Shown here piece by piece: positions 8,790-15,314 of a stretch of 49,190 bases of DNA. The notes beneath the pieces were generated by a model. That model was not told the origin of the DNA, did no database searches, and saw only the letters and a program-made list of their open reading frames with translations. The DNA is from an uncultured Candidatus Berkelbacteria bacterium (lineage in GTDB: Bacteria; Patescibacteriota; UBA1384; XYA2-FULL-43-10; CAINNR01): the NCBI GenBank assembly GCA_903851235.1, contig CAINNR010000026.1, forward strand, positions 1-49,190. Direction: 5' to 3'. The translations under genes and the position numbers were made by a program. Each line of letters starts with the position of its first letter. Position 1 is the first letter of the stretch.

Positions 8790-9562
8790 ATCGAGATTAC
8801 ATCGCCGAAGGAAAACATTCTGCTGAGCTTGCCAGAAAAAAGCTTGAGCTTGACAATGCTCCGATTAAAGATTTGTTTGGTTTGCTTGGATCTCAAGGAA
8901 TTTTCGTCGTCAGGATGCCAATCGGCGATCCGGATTTGTCGGGAGTGTTTTATTTCGAAAAGAACAAAAATCGCGCCAGTATTCTCGTAAATAGCGATCG
9001 ATCACCGGGGCATCAAAATTTTACGGCCGCTCATGAATACTGTCATTATCTTTATGACAAAGAAGAAAATCCAGTCATTTTCGAAGAGGGAGCCCGAAAA
9101 AGTTATATTGAGAAACGCGCCGACCAGTTTGCAGCCAATTTGTTAATGCCCGAGGATGGCGTTAAATATTTTGTTGAGGATGTCTTACGGATTAAGATTA
9201 AACGACTTGATAACGAACAAATTGCTCAGATCCGCAACGAGTACGGAACTAGCTGGAAAACTACTCTTTATAGGCTTAATAATTTGGGCTACTCATTTGA
9301 TTGCGCTGTTGAATTAAAAATTAAAGATACTGGCAATTTAAATTTCGCTTCCCTCTCTCTTGGGCTGGAACAGGAAATAAATAACCATACTAACAAATTA
9401 CGACTTCCCAGTGATTATATTCGGATGGTTTTTAAAGCCTTTTACGCTGAGAAAATATCAATGGGTAGGTTGGCCGAGCTATTAAGAGTGTCTCAAGAAG
9501 AAGCGAAGGATATACTACAAGGTATGGACGAAGCGAGGGAAGATGATCGACCCAACATATGA
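8786..9562 (+). CDS. ImmA/IrrE-family zinc metallopeptidase
   Basis: A 258-residue protein with the zincin motif HEYCH (HExxH) near residues 83-87, and a downstream EKRADQFAANLLMP block that supplies the third zinc ligand, as in ImmA and IrrE. The C-terminal ~70 residues contain a second small helical domain ending in EDDRPNI. Family members cleave XRE-type repressors and so derepress mobile elements or stress genes. Here the likely substrate is the XRE protein encoded just upstream, which overlaps it by 4 bases. The stop lies 20 bases inside the PIN-domain gene, so all three are translated from one mRNA. Confidence 0.87.
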   Translation: MNRDYIAEGKHSAELARKKLELDNAPIKDLFGLLGSQGIFVVRMPIGDPDLSGVFYFEKNKNRASILVNSDRSPGHQNFTAAHEYCHYLYDKEENPVIFEEGARKSYIEKRADQFAANLLMPEDGVKYFVEDVLRIKIKRLDNEQIAQIRNEYGTSWKTTLYRLNNLGYSFDCAVELKIKDTGNLNFASLSLGLEQEINNHTNKLRLPSDYIRMVFKAFYAEKISMGRLAELLRVSQEEAKDILQGMDEAREDDRPNI

Positions 9563-10067
9563 GCCACTCGTTTTTGATACCTGCGTATTGAGTAACTTTG
9601 CGATTGTTGGTCGTCTAGATTTGCTTTGTGAGGCTGGAGCGAGCCGTTTTGTAACCAAGGAAGTCTATGCGGAAATTGTCGACGGCATAAATTACCACCA
9701 GAATAAGAACGTCCAAAAAGTAGAATATCTCTCACAAATTGTCCAGTCAATTGAAAATAATAACTTTGTTTTATTTTCTCCTTCTTCTGAGCAATTTGAT
9801 TTGATTAATGAACTTTCAGCTATTGGTGCTCTGAACAAAGGTGAGATATCCTCAATGGTTCTGGCAAAACAAAAAGGCGCCGTGTTTGTTACCGACGAAA
9901 GAAGAGCAACAAATGAGGCGATACGACGGAGTATTAAAGTTTTAGACCTCAAAAATTATAAGGGTACAGTCCTGTTATCTGATTTTTTCCTCGGATCGAA
10001 AATAATAAATGATTCGGAATATTCCAGAATAAGGCAACTTCTCAAAGAAAACCGCTACGAATTTTAG
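9543..10067 (+). CDS. PIN-like domain protein, predicted ribonuclease toxin
   Basis: A 174-residue protein with the spaced acidic residues of PIN nucleases: D in VFDTCVLSNF near residue 12, E in NKGEISSM near 100, and D in VFVTDERRA near 118. PIN domains cleave RNA with a divalent metal and are frequent toxins. It is translated in overlap with the ImmA gene, and the order XRE-ImmA-PIN resembles known toxin-antitoxin-like modules that pair COG2856 proteases with PIN partners. The intergenic region that follows holds a structured RNA and a terminator. The PIN fold is a motif-based call. Confidence 0.72.
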   Translation: MIDPTYEPLVFDTCVLSNFAIVGRLDLLCEAGASRFVTKEVYAEIVDGINYHQNKNVQKVEYLSQIVQSIENNNFVLFSPSSEQFDLINELSAIGALNKGEISSMVLAKQKGAVFVTDERRATNEAIRRSIKVLDLKNYKGTVLLSDFFLGSKIINDSEYSRIRQLLKENRYEF

Positions 10068-10125
10068 ATTTTATTAAAAACTTATGAACCAAGAACTAAT
10101 TCAAATTTAAATTTATCATAATACT

Positions 10126-10134
10126 TGATATGAT
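10126..10134 (+). promoter_or_regulatory. Extended -10 element for the downstream RNA
   Basis: TGATATGAT matches an extended -10 (TGnTATnAT). A transcript would begin near 10141, just before the series of hairpins. No good -35 box is visible. Confidence 0.4.
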
Positions 10135-10140
10135 TAGACA

Positions 10141-10353
10141 GGAATAGTGAGAGTTGGTATTTTTCGAAGTTTTCTTTGAAAACACTGCTGCATATTAAAC
10201 CCGCCTTGTGCGGTCAAAAACAACAGTGGCTTACGGGTGTATCAAGAGCCGCTTTGCGGGAGCGATTAAAGGCAAACAAGCGACGAAATCTCGTTTCCTT
10301 TAAAAGCTTGCTATTCCGACAAAAAGCTTTCATTCATGGAAGCTTTTTGTGTT
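10141..10353 (+). ncRNA. Candidate structured small RNA with intrinsic terminator
   Basis: No convincing coding frame is present in this ~210-base stretch, but hairpins follow one another. TTTTCGAAG pairs with CTTTGAAAA (10161-10182). CACTG/CAGTG (10183-10187 with 10224-10228) encloses CCGC-CTTGT-GCGG (10201-10213). CCGC-TTT-GCGG is at 10249-10259. TTAAAGG/CCTTTAA (10266-10272 with 10297-10303) encloses ACGA-AATC-TCGT. An 11-bp terminator stem at 10319-10350 ends it. It does not resemble 6S, SRP, tmRNA or RNase P RNA. It could be an independent sRNA or a structured 3' UTR of the XRE-ImmA-PIN operon. Confidence 0.5.
10319..10353. terminator. Intrinsic terminator, both strands
   Basis: ACAAAAAGCTT and AAGCTTTTTGT are perfect 11-bp arms around a short loop. 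It ends transcription from the left and covers the 3' end of the convergent PLD-like gene. Confidence 0.8.
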
Positions 10354-11020
10354 TAGTGCGTGCGTGAATTAATTTGATTAAGCAAGAGATCAAGGCCTTG
10401 ATTCCAAGATAAATTATCCTCAAGCCGGCATAAAGCCAATTATTTTTCGAATTTTCAATTAGGTTTCGGCACAACCTCTCATACTGAAACTTATATCCCT
10501 CGGCTAATGGCTTGTTAAGTCCAAGATAGGACATAATTTGTTTTGAGCAGTCTTCATCCGTAATTCTCCTCATTATTTCTTTGCTTTCTCTTTGGGATAA
10601 AATGTTTAAGCTGCCCTCCCAAAGAATTTCCCGATCAATGATCGCAACTTTTTGATGAATAAAGCCGGGTAAGCAAATAATACAAACTCCCAGCTCTTCA
10701 TAATCTTTCAGCGCGCATTTAATTTCGGATTGCATCAAATATTCTTGCTCTTCCATGGGCCGAGTGAAAATAAAAATGCAGATGTTCCTTTTCCGTAGTT
10801 TTTTTAAGGTATCACTGAAAAATTCGGATCGGAACTTGGTTACGAACGGACTGTAAATAATGATTTCTTTTTTGGCGTTCAGCATATCTTCAACAAAAGC
10901 TTTGTAAAAAGTTTTCTCGTTATAAAGATCAAGTTTTTGCAATTCGTGATATTTCTTAGCATCAAATTCATTCTGCAAATTTTCCAAATGTCTTTTGTAT
11001 GCCGGTGATTGCATTGACAT
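10334..11020 (-). CDS. Phospholipase D-like domain protein
   Basis: A 228-residue protein with one HKD-type motif: HQKVAIID followed by EGSLNILS, preceded by the strand IIIYSPFVTKF that opens PLD-like domains. Single-HKD proteins of this size usually dimerise to form one active site; relatives include nucleases (Nuc, DrmC-like) and lipid enzymes. The C-terminus has a hydrophobic segment (LIYAGLRIIYLGIKALISCL type) followed by a basic tail, suggesting membrane association. AAGGAGAAAT precedes the ATG. It sits in the defence island and diverges from an XRE regulator, so a nuclease role is plausible but not shown. Confidence 0.75.
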   Translation of the reverse strand: MSMQSPAYKRHLENLQNEFDAKKYHELQKLDLYNEKTFYKAFVEDMLNAKKEIIIYSPFVTKFRSEFFSDTLKKLRKRNICIFIFTRPMEEQEYLMQSEIKCALKDYEELGVCIICLPGFIHQKVAIIDREILWEGSLNILSQRESKEIMRRITDEDCSKQIMSYLGLNKPLAEGYKFQYERLCRNLIENSKNNWLYAGLRIIYLGIKALISCLIKLIHARTKHKKLP

Positions 11021-11084
11021 ATTTCTCCTTCGATTATTATAATTTAAGTGGCTTATGGATATTTCGATAGTTTTTTGTTAGTAT

Positions 11085-11309
11085 ATGAACATAATGAGCG
11101 ATAATAACGAAACAACTCGGAAAAAATTGGGTGAAAAAATTCGGAAGGCCAGAGAGAAGGCTCGACTTACCCAGGCAGAGGTGGCTGAAAAAGCAGACAT
11201 CAATGTTAGCTATTATGCTCAGATTGAAAGGGGCGAAGTTAATCTTTCGATCGATAAGCTTCAAGGAATCGCAAAAGTGCTAAAGATTAGGTCTTTAGAG
11301 ATTGTTTAG
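11085..11309 (+). CDS. Small XRE-family HTH regulator
   Basis: A 74-residue, single-domain Cro/C1-type DNA-binding protein: KKLGEKIRKAREKARLTQ, then VSYYAQIERGEVNLSIDKL. It is divergent from the PLD-like gene and may regulate it. Two in-frame ATGs occur (11085 and 11094); neither has a Shine-Dalgarno site. TAGTAT at 11079-11084 would place the transcription start close to the second ATG, so a leaderless mRNA starting at 11094 is possible. Confidence 0.85.
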   Translation: MNIMSDNNETTRKKLGEKIRKAREKARLTQAEVAEKADINVSYYAQIERGEVNLSIDKLQGIAKVLKIRSLEIV

Positions 11310-11658
11310 AGTATTCAGGACTGTCACTCTCTTCAAAAGCTTGCCTTAACCGGTCAAGCCAGGCCAAAAGGTGTTCGAAGGAAAGTGCATCCAGTCCGCC
11401 AAATGAGACAGTACCACTTTGTAACTCCGATATTGTTTTGTAGAACCGGCTAGTCTGGTGTTCTGTCAGCTTAAAAACACTTGATTCGAATTTGTTAAAA
11501 AAAATAAAGAAGATTGGGTAAATGAATATAAGAGAGTCGATAAGTATTGGAATTTGTAACAGGAATTTGACAGGCAGGAAACCAGAGACAATATATTTAA
11601 TCCGTGACTTTATCTCGGAGTGCAGTGCACTCTCTATAAGAGTATATGGGCATGTTTT
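11287..11658 (-). pseudogene. Broken or start-less membrane-protein gene
   Basis: A minus-strand frame of 123 codons is open between two stops but has no ATG or GTG start. It reads like real protein: a hydrophobic block (GFLPVKFLLQIPILIDSL and the following IFIYPIFFIFF) and then an amphipathic helical tail (LSFEHLLAWLDRLRQAFEE). An ATG at 11654 lies in another frame and runs into a stop after 18 codons, so a frameshift could restore a start. The 3' end overlaps the convergent XRE gene by 23 bases. It is either a decayed gene or one using a rare start codon; the family is unknown. Confidence 0.45.
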
Positions 11659-11841
11659 TTATGGGTTTTGAGAGTGAATTTGATTAAAGAAAGTGTCTTT
11701 CGGATAACACTTTTTACCGCTTAAGAGAAACTTGAAATCACAATACCTAAACCATCCGCCTTTGGCGGAAGTATTATAGGATTTATTACAGTTTGGCCCG
11801 AATGTTTTTATAAGCGCACCACCAAAAAGAATTTTTTTCTA
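11659..11841. other. Non-coding stretch with hairpins
   Basis: No gene is seen here. AAGTGT/ACACTT arms at 11691-11712 followed by TTTTT look like a plus-strand terminator, and CCGCC-TTT-GGCGG is a tight hairpin near 11757-11769. Confidence 0.5.
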
Positions 11842-11869
11842 TTGACAAGTATATACGACGTGCTATTAT
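11842..11869 (+). promoter_or_regulatory. Strong sigma70-type promoter of the TasA/SipW operon
   Basis: TTGACA at 11842-11847, a 16-base spacer and TATTAT at 11864-11869, about 175 bases before the first gene, leaving a long 5' leader. Confidence 0.7.
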
Positions 11870-11945
11870 TGGTAAGTTGGAGGTTGATTTGTAGCCGGGC
11901 TCTATCTATGTGGGGGACACGGATCAATAAATTAAAATCAGTGAC

Positions 11946-12007
11946 TTGGGATGCTTTTTGAGTTTCCCATCCGCTGTTTTTTTTGTTGGGTTTTGGTCGA
12001 TACCCAA
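11946..12007 (+). promoter_or_regulatory. Possible attenuator in the long leader
   Basis: A TGGGA/TCCCA hairpin (11947-11969) is followed by eight T at 11977-11984, and then by a second hairpin TTGGGT/ACCCAA (11986-12007). The first unit resembles an intrinsic terminator inside the leader, so the surface-protein operon may be controlled after initiation. No known riboswitch is recognised. Confidence 0.35.
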
Positions 12008-12043
12008 TGTAATATAATTTTCTTAAATTAAAAAGGAATAATT

Positions 12044-12607
12044 ATGCTAAGAATCGCAAAAAGTTTGTTAACAATAATCGCCGTCGCCGCAATTGCTGCT
12101 GGGTCAACTAGCGCATATTTCAGTGATTCGGCAACAATTACTGGTAATACTTTTTCCACCGGTATTTTGGACATTAGAGTAAATGGTGAACCGTCTGTAA
12201 TTGGTGGGACTTTCAGTCCAATGGCGCCGGATCAAGTTGGTGACTCGCCACAGTTCGATATCAACAATTACGGCCAACCATGGTTTAATGGTCCAAGTAC
12301 CTTGACGGCGAAGAGTCTTAGCCTTAACGTTATCAACCCAAATGACTCCGGCTCTGGTCTTTGGCACAAAGTCAAGATCAAAGTTGAAGTCAACCGTGGT
12401 TGGCCAACGTGGCAGGTTGCTTATGACGGCAACATTGACGCTTTGGCAAATGTCGATTTGTTGAACCCGAACTGGACAGAACTGACCCCCGGTAGTTCGG
12501 AGTCGTTCCGATATCATGTCTATCTGCCTAATGAGGATGCCAATCAAAACACTTTGATGGGCCAGTCATTAGTCTGGGATTTTTACATTGAAGGCAGAAC
12601 AAACTAG
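12044..12607 (+). CDS. TasA/CalY-like surface fibre protein with SipW-type signal
   Basis: A 187-residue secreted protein. The signal region (LLTIIAVAAIAAGSTSAYFSD) has the AYFSDSA pattern typical of SipW-dependent substrates such as TasA, CalY and camelysin, with cleavage expected near residue 24. The mature part is a beta-rich single domain (LDIRVNG, SLNVINPNDSGSGLWHKVKI, SFRYHVYLP) like the TasA jelly-roll fold. AAAGGAATAATT precedes the ATG. The next gene encodes its likely peptidase. In Bacillus such proteins polymerise into biofilm fibres; in CPR bacteria homologues are common but their role is not established. Confidence 0.78.
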   Translation: MLRIAKSLLTIIAVAAIAAGSTSAYFSDSATITGNTFSTGILDIRVNGEPSVIGGTFSPMAPDQVGDSPQFDINNYGQPWFNGPSTLTAKSLSLNVINPNDSGSGLWHKVKIKVEVNRGWPTWQVAYDGNIDALANVDLLNPNWTELTPGSSESFRYHVYLPNEDANQNTLMGQSLVWDFYIEGRTN

Positions 12608-12624
12608 CAGTTGATGGTTTTTTA

Positions 12625-12650
12625 TCCAGCCTCAATTATTTGGGGCTGGA
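12625..12650 (+). terminator. Intercistronic hairpin between the TasA-like and SipW genes
   Basis: TCCAGCC and GGCTGGA are perfect 7-bp arms around a 12-base loop with no T-tract after it. It may lower transcription or stabilise the upstream mRNA, so that far more fibre protein than peptidase is made. Confidence 0.5.
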
Positions 12651-12660
12651 AATAAAGTCC

Positions 12661-13224
12661 ATGAAAAATAAACTGAAAAAAATAAATATTATCAAAATAT
12701 TGGAATACCTCTTTTACGTTTTAGTTGCTATTTTTGCCTTATTGGCGATCTCTTCTTCATTCTCGGTTGGCGGATTCAAATTACTAGTGGTTAAGTCCGG
12801 ATCAATGGAACCGGCGATCAAAACCGGATCTATCGTAATTGATAAAAATTATAATAATTACAATATCGGTGATATTATCACCTTTAAAAATCTTGAGAAG
12901 CCCAAGGAAACATCAACCCACAGAATTGCCGAAAAACAGTGCGCTGGGGGTATTTGTCTGTTCAAAACTAAAGGCGACGCTAACAATGGCGTTGACCTAG
13001 GGCAGGTAGCCCAAGATAAGATTGTTGGTAAGGTGATATTGTCGATCCCGTATTTCGGATATCTGGTCTCGTTTTGCCGCTCTCTTCCCGGAATAATTCT
13101 TTTGATTGTAATTCCGGCGGTGATAATTGTTTACGAAGAAGCGAAAAAAATCCACAAAGAGGTGAAAGAAATTAGAAGCAAGAAGAAAAAAATATCTCAG
13201 TCTCCAAAAAAGGAGAAAAAATGA
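12661..13224 (+). CDS. sipW: Signal peptidase I, SipW/ER type
   Basis: A 187-residue membrane peptidase that removes signal peptides of TasA-like proteins. An N-terminal transmembrane helix (residues ~14-35) is followed by the catalytic SGSMEP box (Ser48) and STHRI, in which His replaces the general-base Lys of ordinary bacterial LepB, the hallmark of SipW/ER-type enzymes. A second transmembrane helix (LPGIILLIVIPAVIIVYEEA) and a lysine-rich cytoplasmic tail end the protein. The ATG at 12661 is chosen because the upstream in-frame TTG lies within the intercistronic hairpin. It overlaps the next frame by 4 bases (ATGA). Confidence 0.85.
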   Translation: MKNKLKKINIIKILEYLFYVLVAIFALLAISSSFSVGGFKLLVVKSGSMEPAIKTGSIVIDKNYNNYNIGDIITFKNLEKPKETSTHRIAEKQCAGGICLFKTKGDANNGVDLGQVAQDKIVGKVILSIPYFGYLVSFCRSLPGIILLIVIPAVIIVYEEAKKIHKEVKEIRSKKKKISQSPKKEKK

Positions 13225-13466
13225 CTAGATTTTTTCGCTTGGTTTTTCTGTTTGTGGTTTACAAAAACGCTGACCTGCTTTTTTCCCTTAATAATTTCGG
13301 GCCGGAAACGGTCCGACTCTATGACGGTGCAATTGGACCGGACGTCCTAATCGACTCAGAAACTTATCAAAATACTGTCGAGTACAAATCTTGGTCAAGG
13401 TTGCCGGAGGGAACTGGAGTTTGCCCTGATAGGTACGCGCCGACTCCCGGAGGGCCAAATGTATAG
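13221..13466 (+). pseudogene. Truncated lamin-tail-domain (LTD) protein remnant
   Basis: An 81-residue frame whose last ~60 residues match the C-terminal half of bacterial lamin-tail domains: FSLNNFGPETVRLYDG, then a VIDS-like strand (VLIDSETYQ), KSWSRLPEGTG and the closing TPGGPN. The N-terminal half of the domain, which normally starts with an INEI strand and an EWIEL strand, is absent, and no signal peptide is present. LTD proteins often accompany TasA/SipW operons in CPR genomes, so a deletion probably fused the LTD tail to the end of sipW. It overlaps neighbours by 4 and 8 bases, so it is still translated in the operon, possibly only as a coupling frame. Confidence 0.55.
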
Positions 13467-14424
13467 GGGACTTGGTCAGAAAAATTTTGGCTTGTTGATA
13501 GCTTTGATTTCGATGGCGCTAGGTATCATTGGCCTGGTTTTTTGCAGTTACAAAACGTATGCCGGTAATCTGACAGCCGGGCCACTGGCGGTTTCCTATG
13601 CCGGCAACCAATTATTCAACGAGTCAAATTTGGCGCCGGGCGATATTGTAATTAAAGATTTATCAGTCAAAAATAACGGTACTTTGCCACACTCTTTTTC
13701 CATGTCAACCAGCAGTGTGGTCGGAAACTTGGCGTCAATATTACAAATTGAGCCGAGTGAAAATGGAACGGTTATCTGGAGTGAGACTCTGGCTAACTTA
13801 GCCTCACTGCCAAATGGGACAAAGGAAATTATTTCCTCGATTCCGGCTGGGGCAACCAGAAATTTGCAAATTGCGGCGATATTTCCAGCTAGTTCTGGCA
13901 ACAACTATCAGAATCAATCGGTTAGTTTCTCCATGTCCTTTGGTAATGAGTCAACTGATATCACCGAACCGAACAAATTTACATCAGAGGTTGATAATTC
14001 GTTGATACAAAGAGTGAGCAGAGTGATTAGATACAACTCGACAGAGAGTGGTCAGCCGCAAAATTCGGTCTCCACTTCTCCCCCAACAGCAGCTGGTGGA
14101 TCGGAAGGAATCAGTGACGCCGGGGTAAAGGGATCAACGACGAAAGCACTCCAGTTGTGTTTCTGGTGGTTAGTCATTGCAGTTATTTTAATAATCTTTT
14201 TAATAATCTATTACCGCTATTTGGCAAAAGCTGAAAAGGTCATTACTTGGTGGATTTGGCCGGTTTTTGCTGCCACTATCTTCTATTTTCTCCAAAACTA
14301 TTTCGATCAATATTATCAGCCGACAATCTTCTGCCATTACTTTTGGGTCATAGAGTTTCTAATATTGGTCCCGTTCTATTTTTTCGAAATTCGCTCTCTT
14401 TTGTCCAAAAATAGCCGGAAGTAA
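13459..14424 (+). CDS. TasA-like domain membrane-anchored protein
   Basis: A 321-residue protein. An N-terminal hydrophobic segment (LLIALISMALGIIGLVFCS) serves as signal or anchor. A beta-rich extracellular domain follows that reads like TasA/CalY (LTAGPLAVSYAGNQLFNESN, then APGDIVIKDLSVKNNG and SFSMSTSSVVGN). A Ser/Thr/Pro-rich linker (~residues 195-225) leads to three C-terminal transmembrane helices. It probably anchors or caps the fibre made by the first gene of the operon. No obvious sortase or pilin signals are present. Function is inferred from domain type and operon context. Confidence 0.65.
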   Translation: MYRGLGQKNFGLLIALISMALGIIGLVFCSYKTYAGNLTAGPLAVSYAGNQLFNESNLAPGDIVIKDLSVKNNGTLPHSFSMSTSSVVGNLASILQIEPSENGTVIWSETLANLASLPNGTKEIISSIPAGATRNLQIAAIFPASSGNNYQNQSVSFSMSFGNESTDITEPNKFTSEVDNSLIQRVSRVIRYNSTESGQPQNSVSTSPPTAAGGSEGISDAGVKGSTTKALQLCFWWLVIAVILIIFLIIYYRYLAKAEKVITWWIWPVFAATIFYFLQNYFDQYYQPTIFCHYFWVIEFLILVPFYFFEIRSLLSKNSRK

Positions 14425-14583
14425 TTTCACCTTGATCTCAAAAGCTTTACGAAAAGCTAAAAAATTGATATTCTCTGTATAGGGTGTTTTTTAATATTTT
14501 CTGGATTGTTGAAAAGTCCCCCTTTGCTCACCGAGGTGAGCTGCCACGGACTGTTTGATATTTAATCTCGGGCGGAGGATCTA
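14425..14583 (+). other. Intergenic region with a perfect hairpin
   Basis: AGCTTT/AAAGCT near the end of the previous gene and GCTCACC-GA-GGTGAGC at 14526-14541 are the only structures. GGCGGAGG just before 14584 is the Shine-Dalgarno site of the next gene. Confidence 0.5.
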
Positions 14584-15099
14584 ATGGCTGATAAAAAAAC
14601 CGATGTCAGTAAGCCGGTCCCAACAATTGCGGCCGGTGATAAGCCGGTTTTTTACTGGCAGGCGACGGAATTTGAAAGTCATGACAAACCGAATAATTGG
14701 CTTGTTTACATCATTGTCATCGCCGTCGTTTTGTTCGGCATTTTGCTTTACATGCAACTCTGGTTCGGCGCAGCGGTCGTTGTCGCCGCTTGCTTTGCTC
14801 TTTTTAGTCAGTCGCGGACTCGGGGTAAAAAGAAAAACTACGCTGTTTATGACCAGGGTATCACGGTTGATGACAGAGTTTATACTTTCGACCAATTTAA
14901 ATCATTCTGGATTTTTCCTTATCAAGACCGGATGATTGTCCGACTCGAACAGCTCAAGCGCTTGGCGTTGCCGATTGAAATGCCGATTGGCGACGAAAAT
15001 CCTGATCAAATTAAACTATTTTTGGCCAAGCATTTGCCGGAAGCTGACGATCGTGGCGAGGACATCGCTGACACAATCAATAGATGGATTAAGTTTTAA
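14584..15099 (+). CDS. Conserved membrane protein with PH-like soluble domain
   Basis: A 171-residue protein with about 40 polar N-terminal residues, two closely spaced transmembrane helices (residues ~40-80: NWLVYIIVIAVVLFGILLY and the following segment) and a cytosolic beta-rich domain (YAVYDQGITVDDRVYTFDQF, then FWIFPYQDRMIVRLEQ) similar in pattern to bacterial PH-like domains. It ends in a helix with LFLAKHLPEADD. The function is unknown. GGCGGAGGATCT is the ribosome-binding region. tRNA-Arg follows on the same strand. Confidence 0.7.
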   Translation: MADKKTDVSKPVPTIAAGDKPVFYWQATEFESHDKPNNWLVYIIVIAVVLFGILLYMQLWFGAAVVVAACFALFSQSRTRGKKKNYAVYDQGITVDDRVYTFDQFKSFWIFPYQDRMIVRLEQLKRLALPIEMPIGDENPDQIKLFLAKHLPEADDRGEDIADTINRWIKF

Positions 15100-15140
15100 G
15101 CCAAAATTTGGAAGTCAGAATTGTAATTCAAAGTGATAAT

Positions 15141-15180
15141 AAATTTTGAGTTTTGACTTTTGAATTTTGCATTTTGAGTT
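15141..15180 (+). repeat. AT-rich low-complexity TTTTGA repeat
   Basis: Short units of the form TTTTGAGTTTTGACTTTTGA run up to the tRNA gene. Related strings occur at 17198-17215 and, translated, inside dnaE and dnaX. Confidence 0.6.
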
Positions 15181-15188
15181 GTTCTTAT

Positions 15189-15264
15189 GCGCCCGTAGCT
15201 CAGTGGATAGAGCGTCCGGTTGCGGTCCGGAAGGTCGCAGGTTCAATTCCTGCCGGGCGTACCA
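15189..15264 (+). tRNA. tRNA-Arg (anticodon GCG)
   Basis: Full cloverleaf: acceptor GCGCCCG/CGGGCGT (the first pair is G-U), D-arm GCTC/GAGC, anticodon stem TCCGG/CCGGA with loop TTGCGGT, and T-arm GCAGG-TTCAATT-CCTGC. CCA is encoded. Confidence 0.95.
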
Positions 15265-15314
15265 GACCGTGAAGTGGCGAACATATAACTCAAAATGAAT
15301 AACCATAGAAAAAG

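Noticed and set aside
10141-10353. Retron or type III toxin-antitoxin RNA
   Set aside because: There is no reverse transcriptase nearby and no tandem repeats as in ToxI-type antitoxin RNA.
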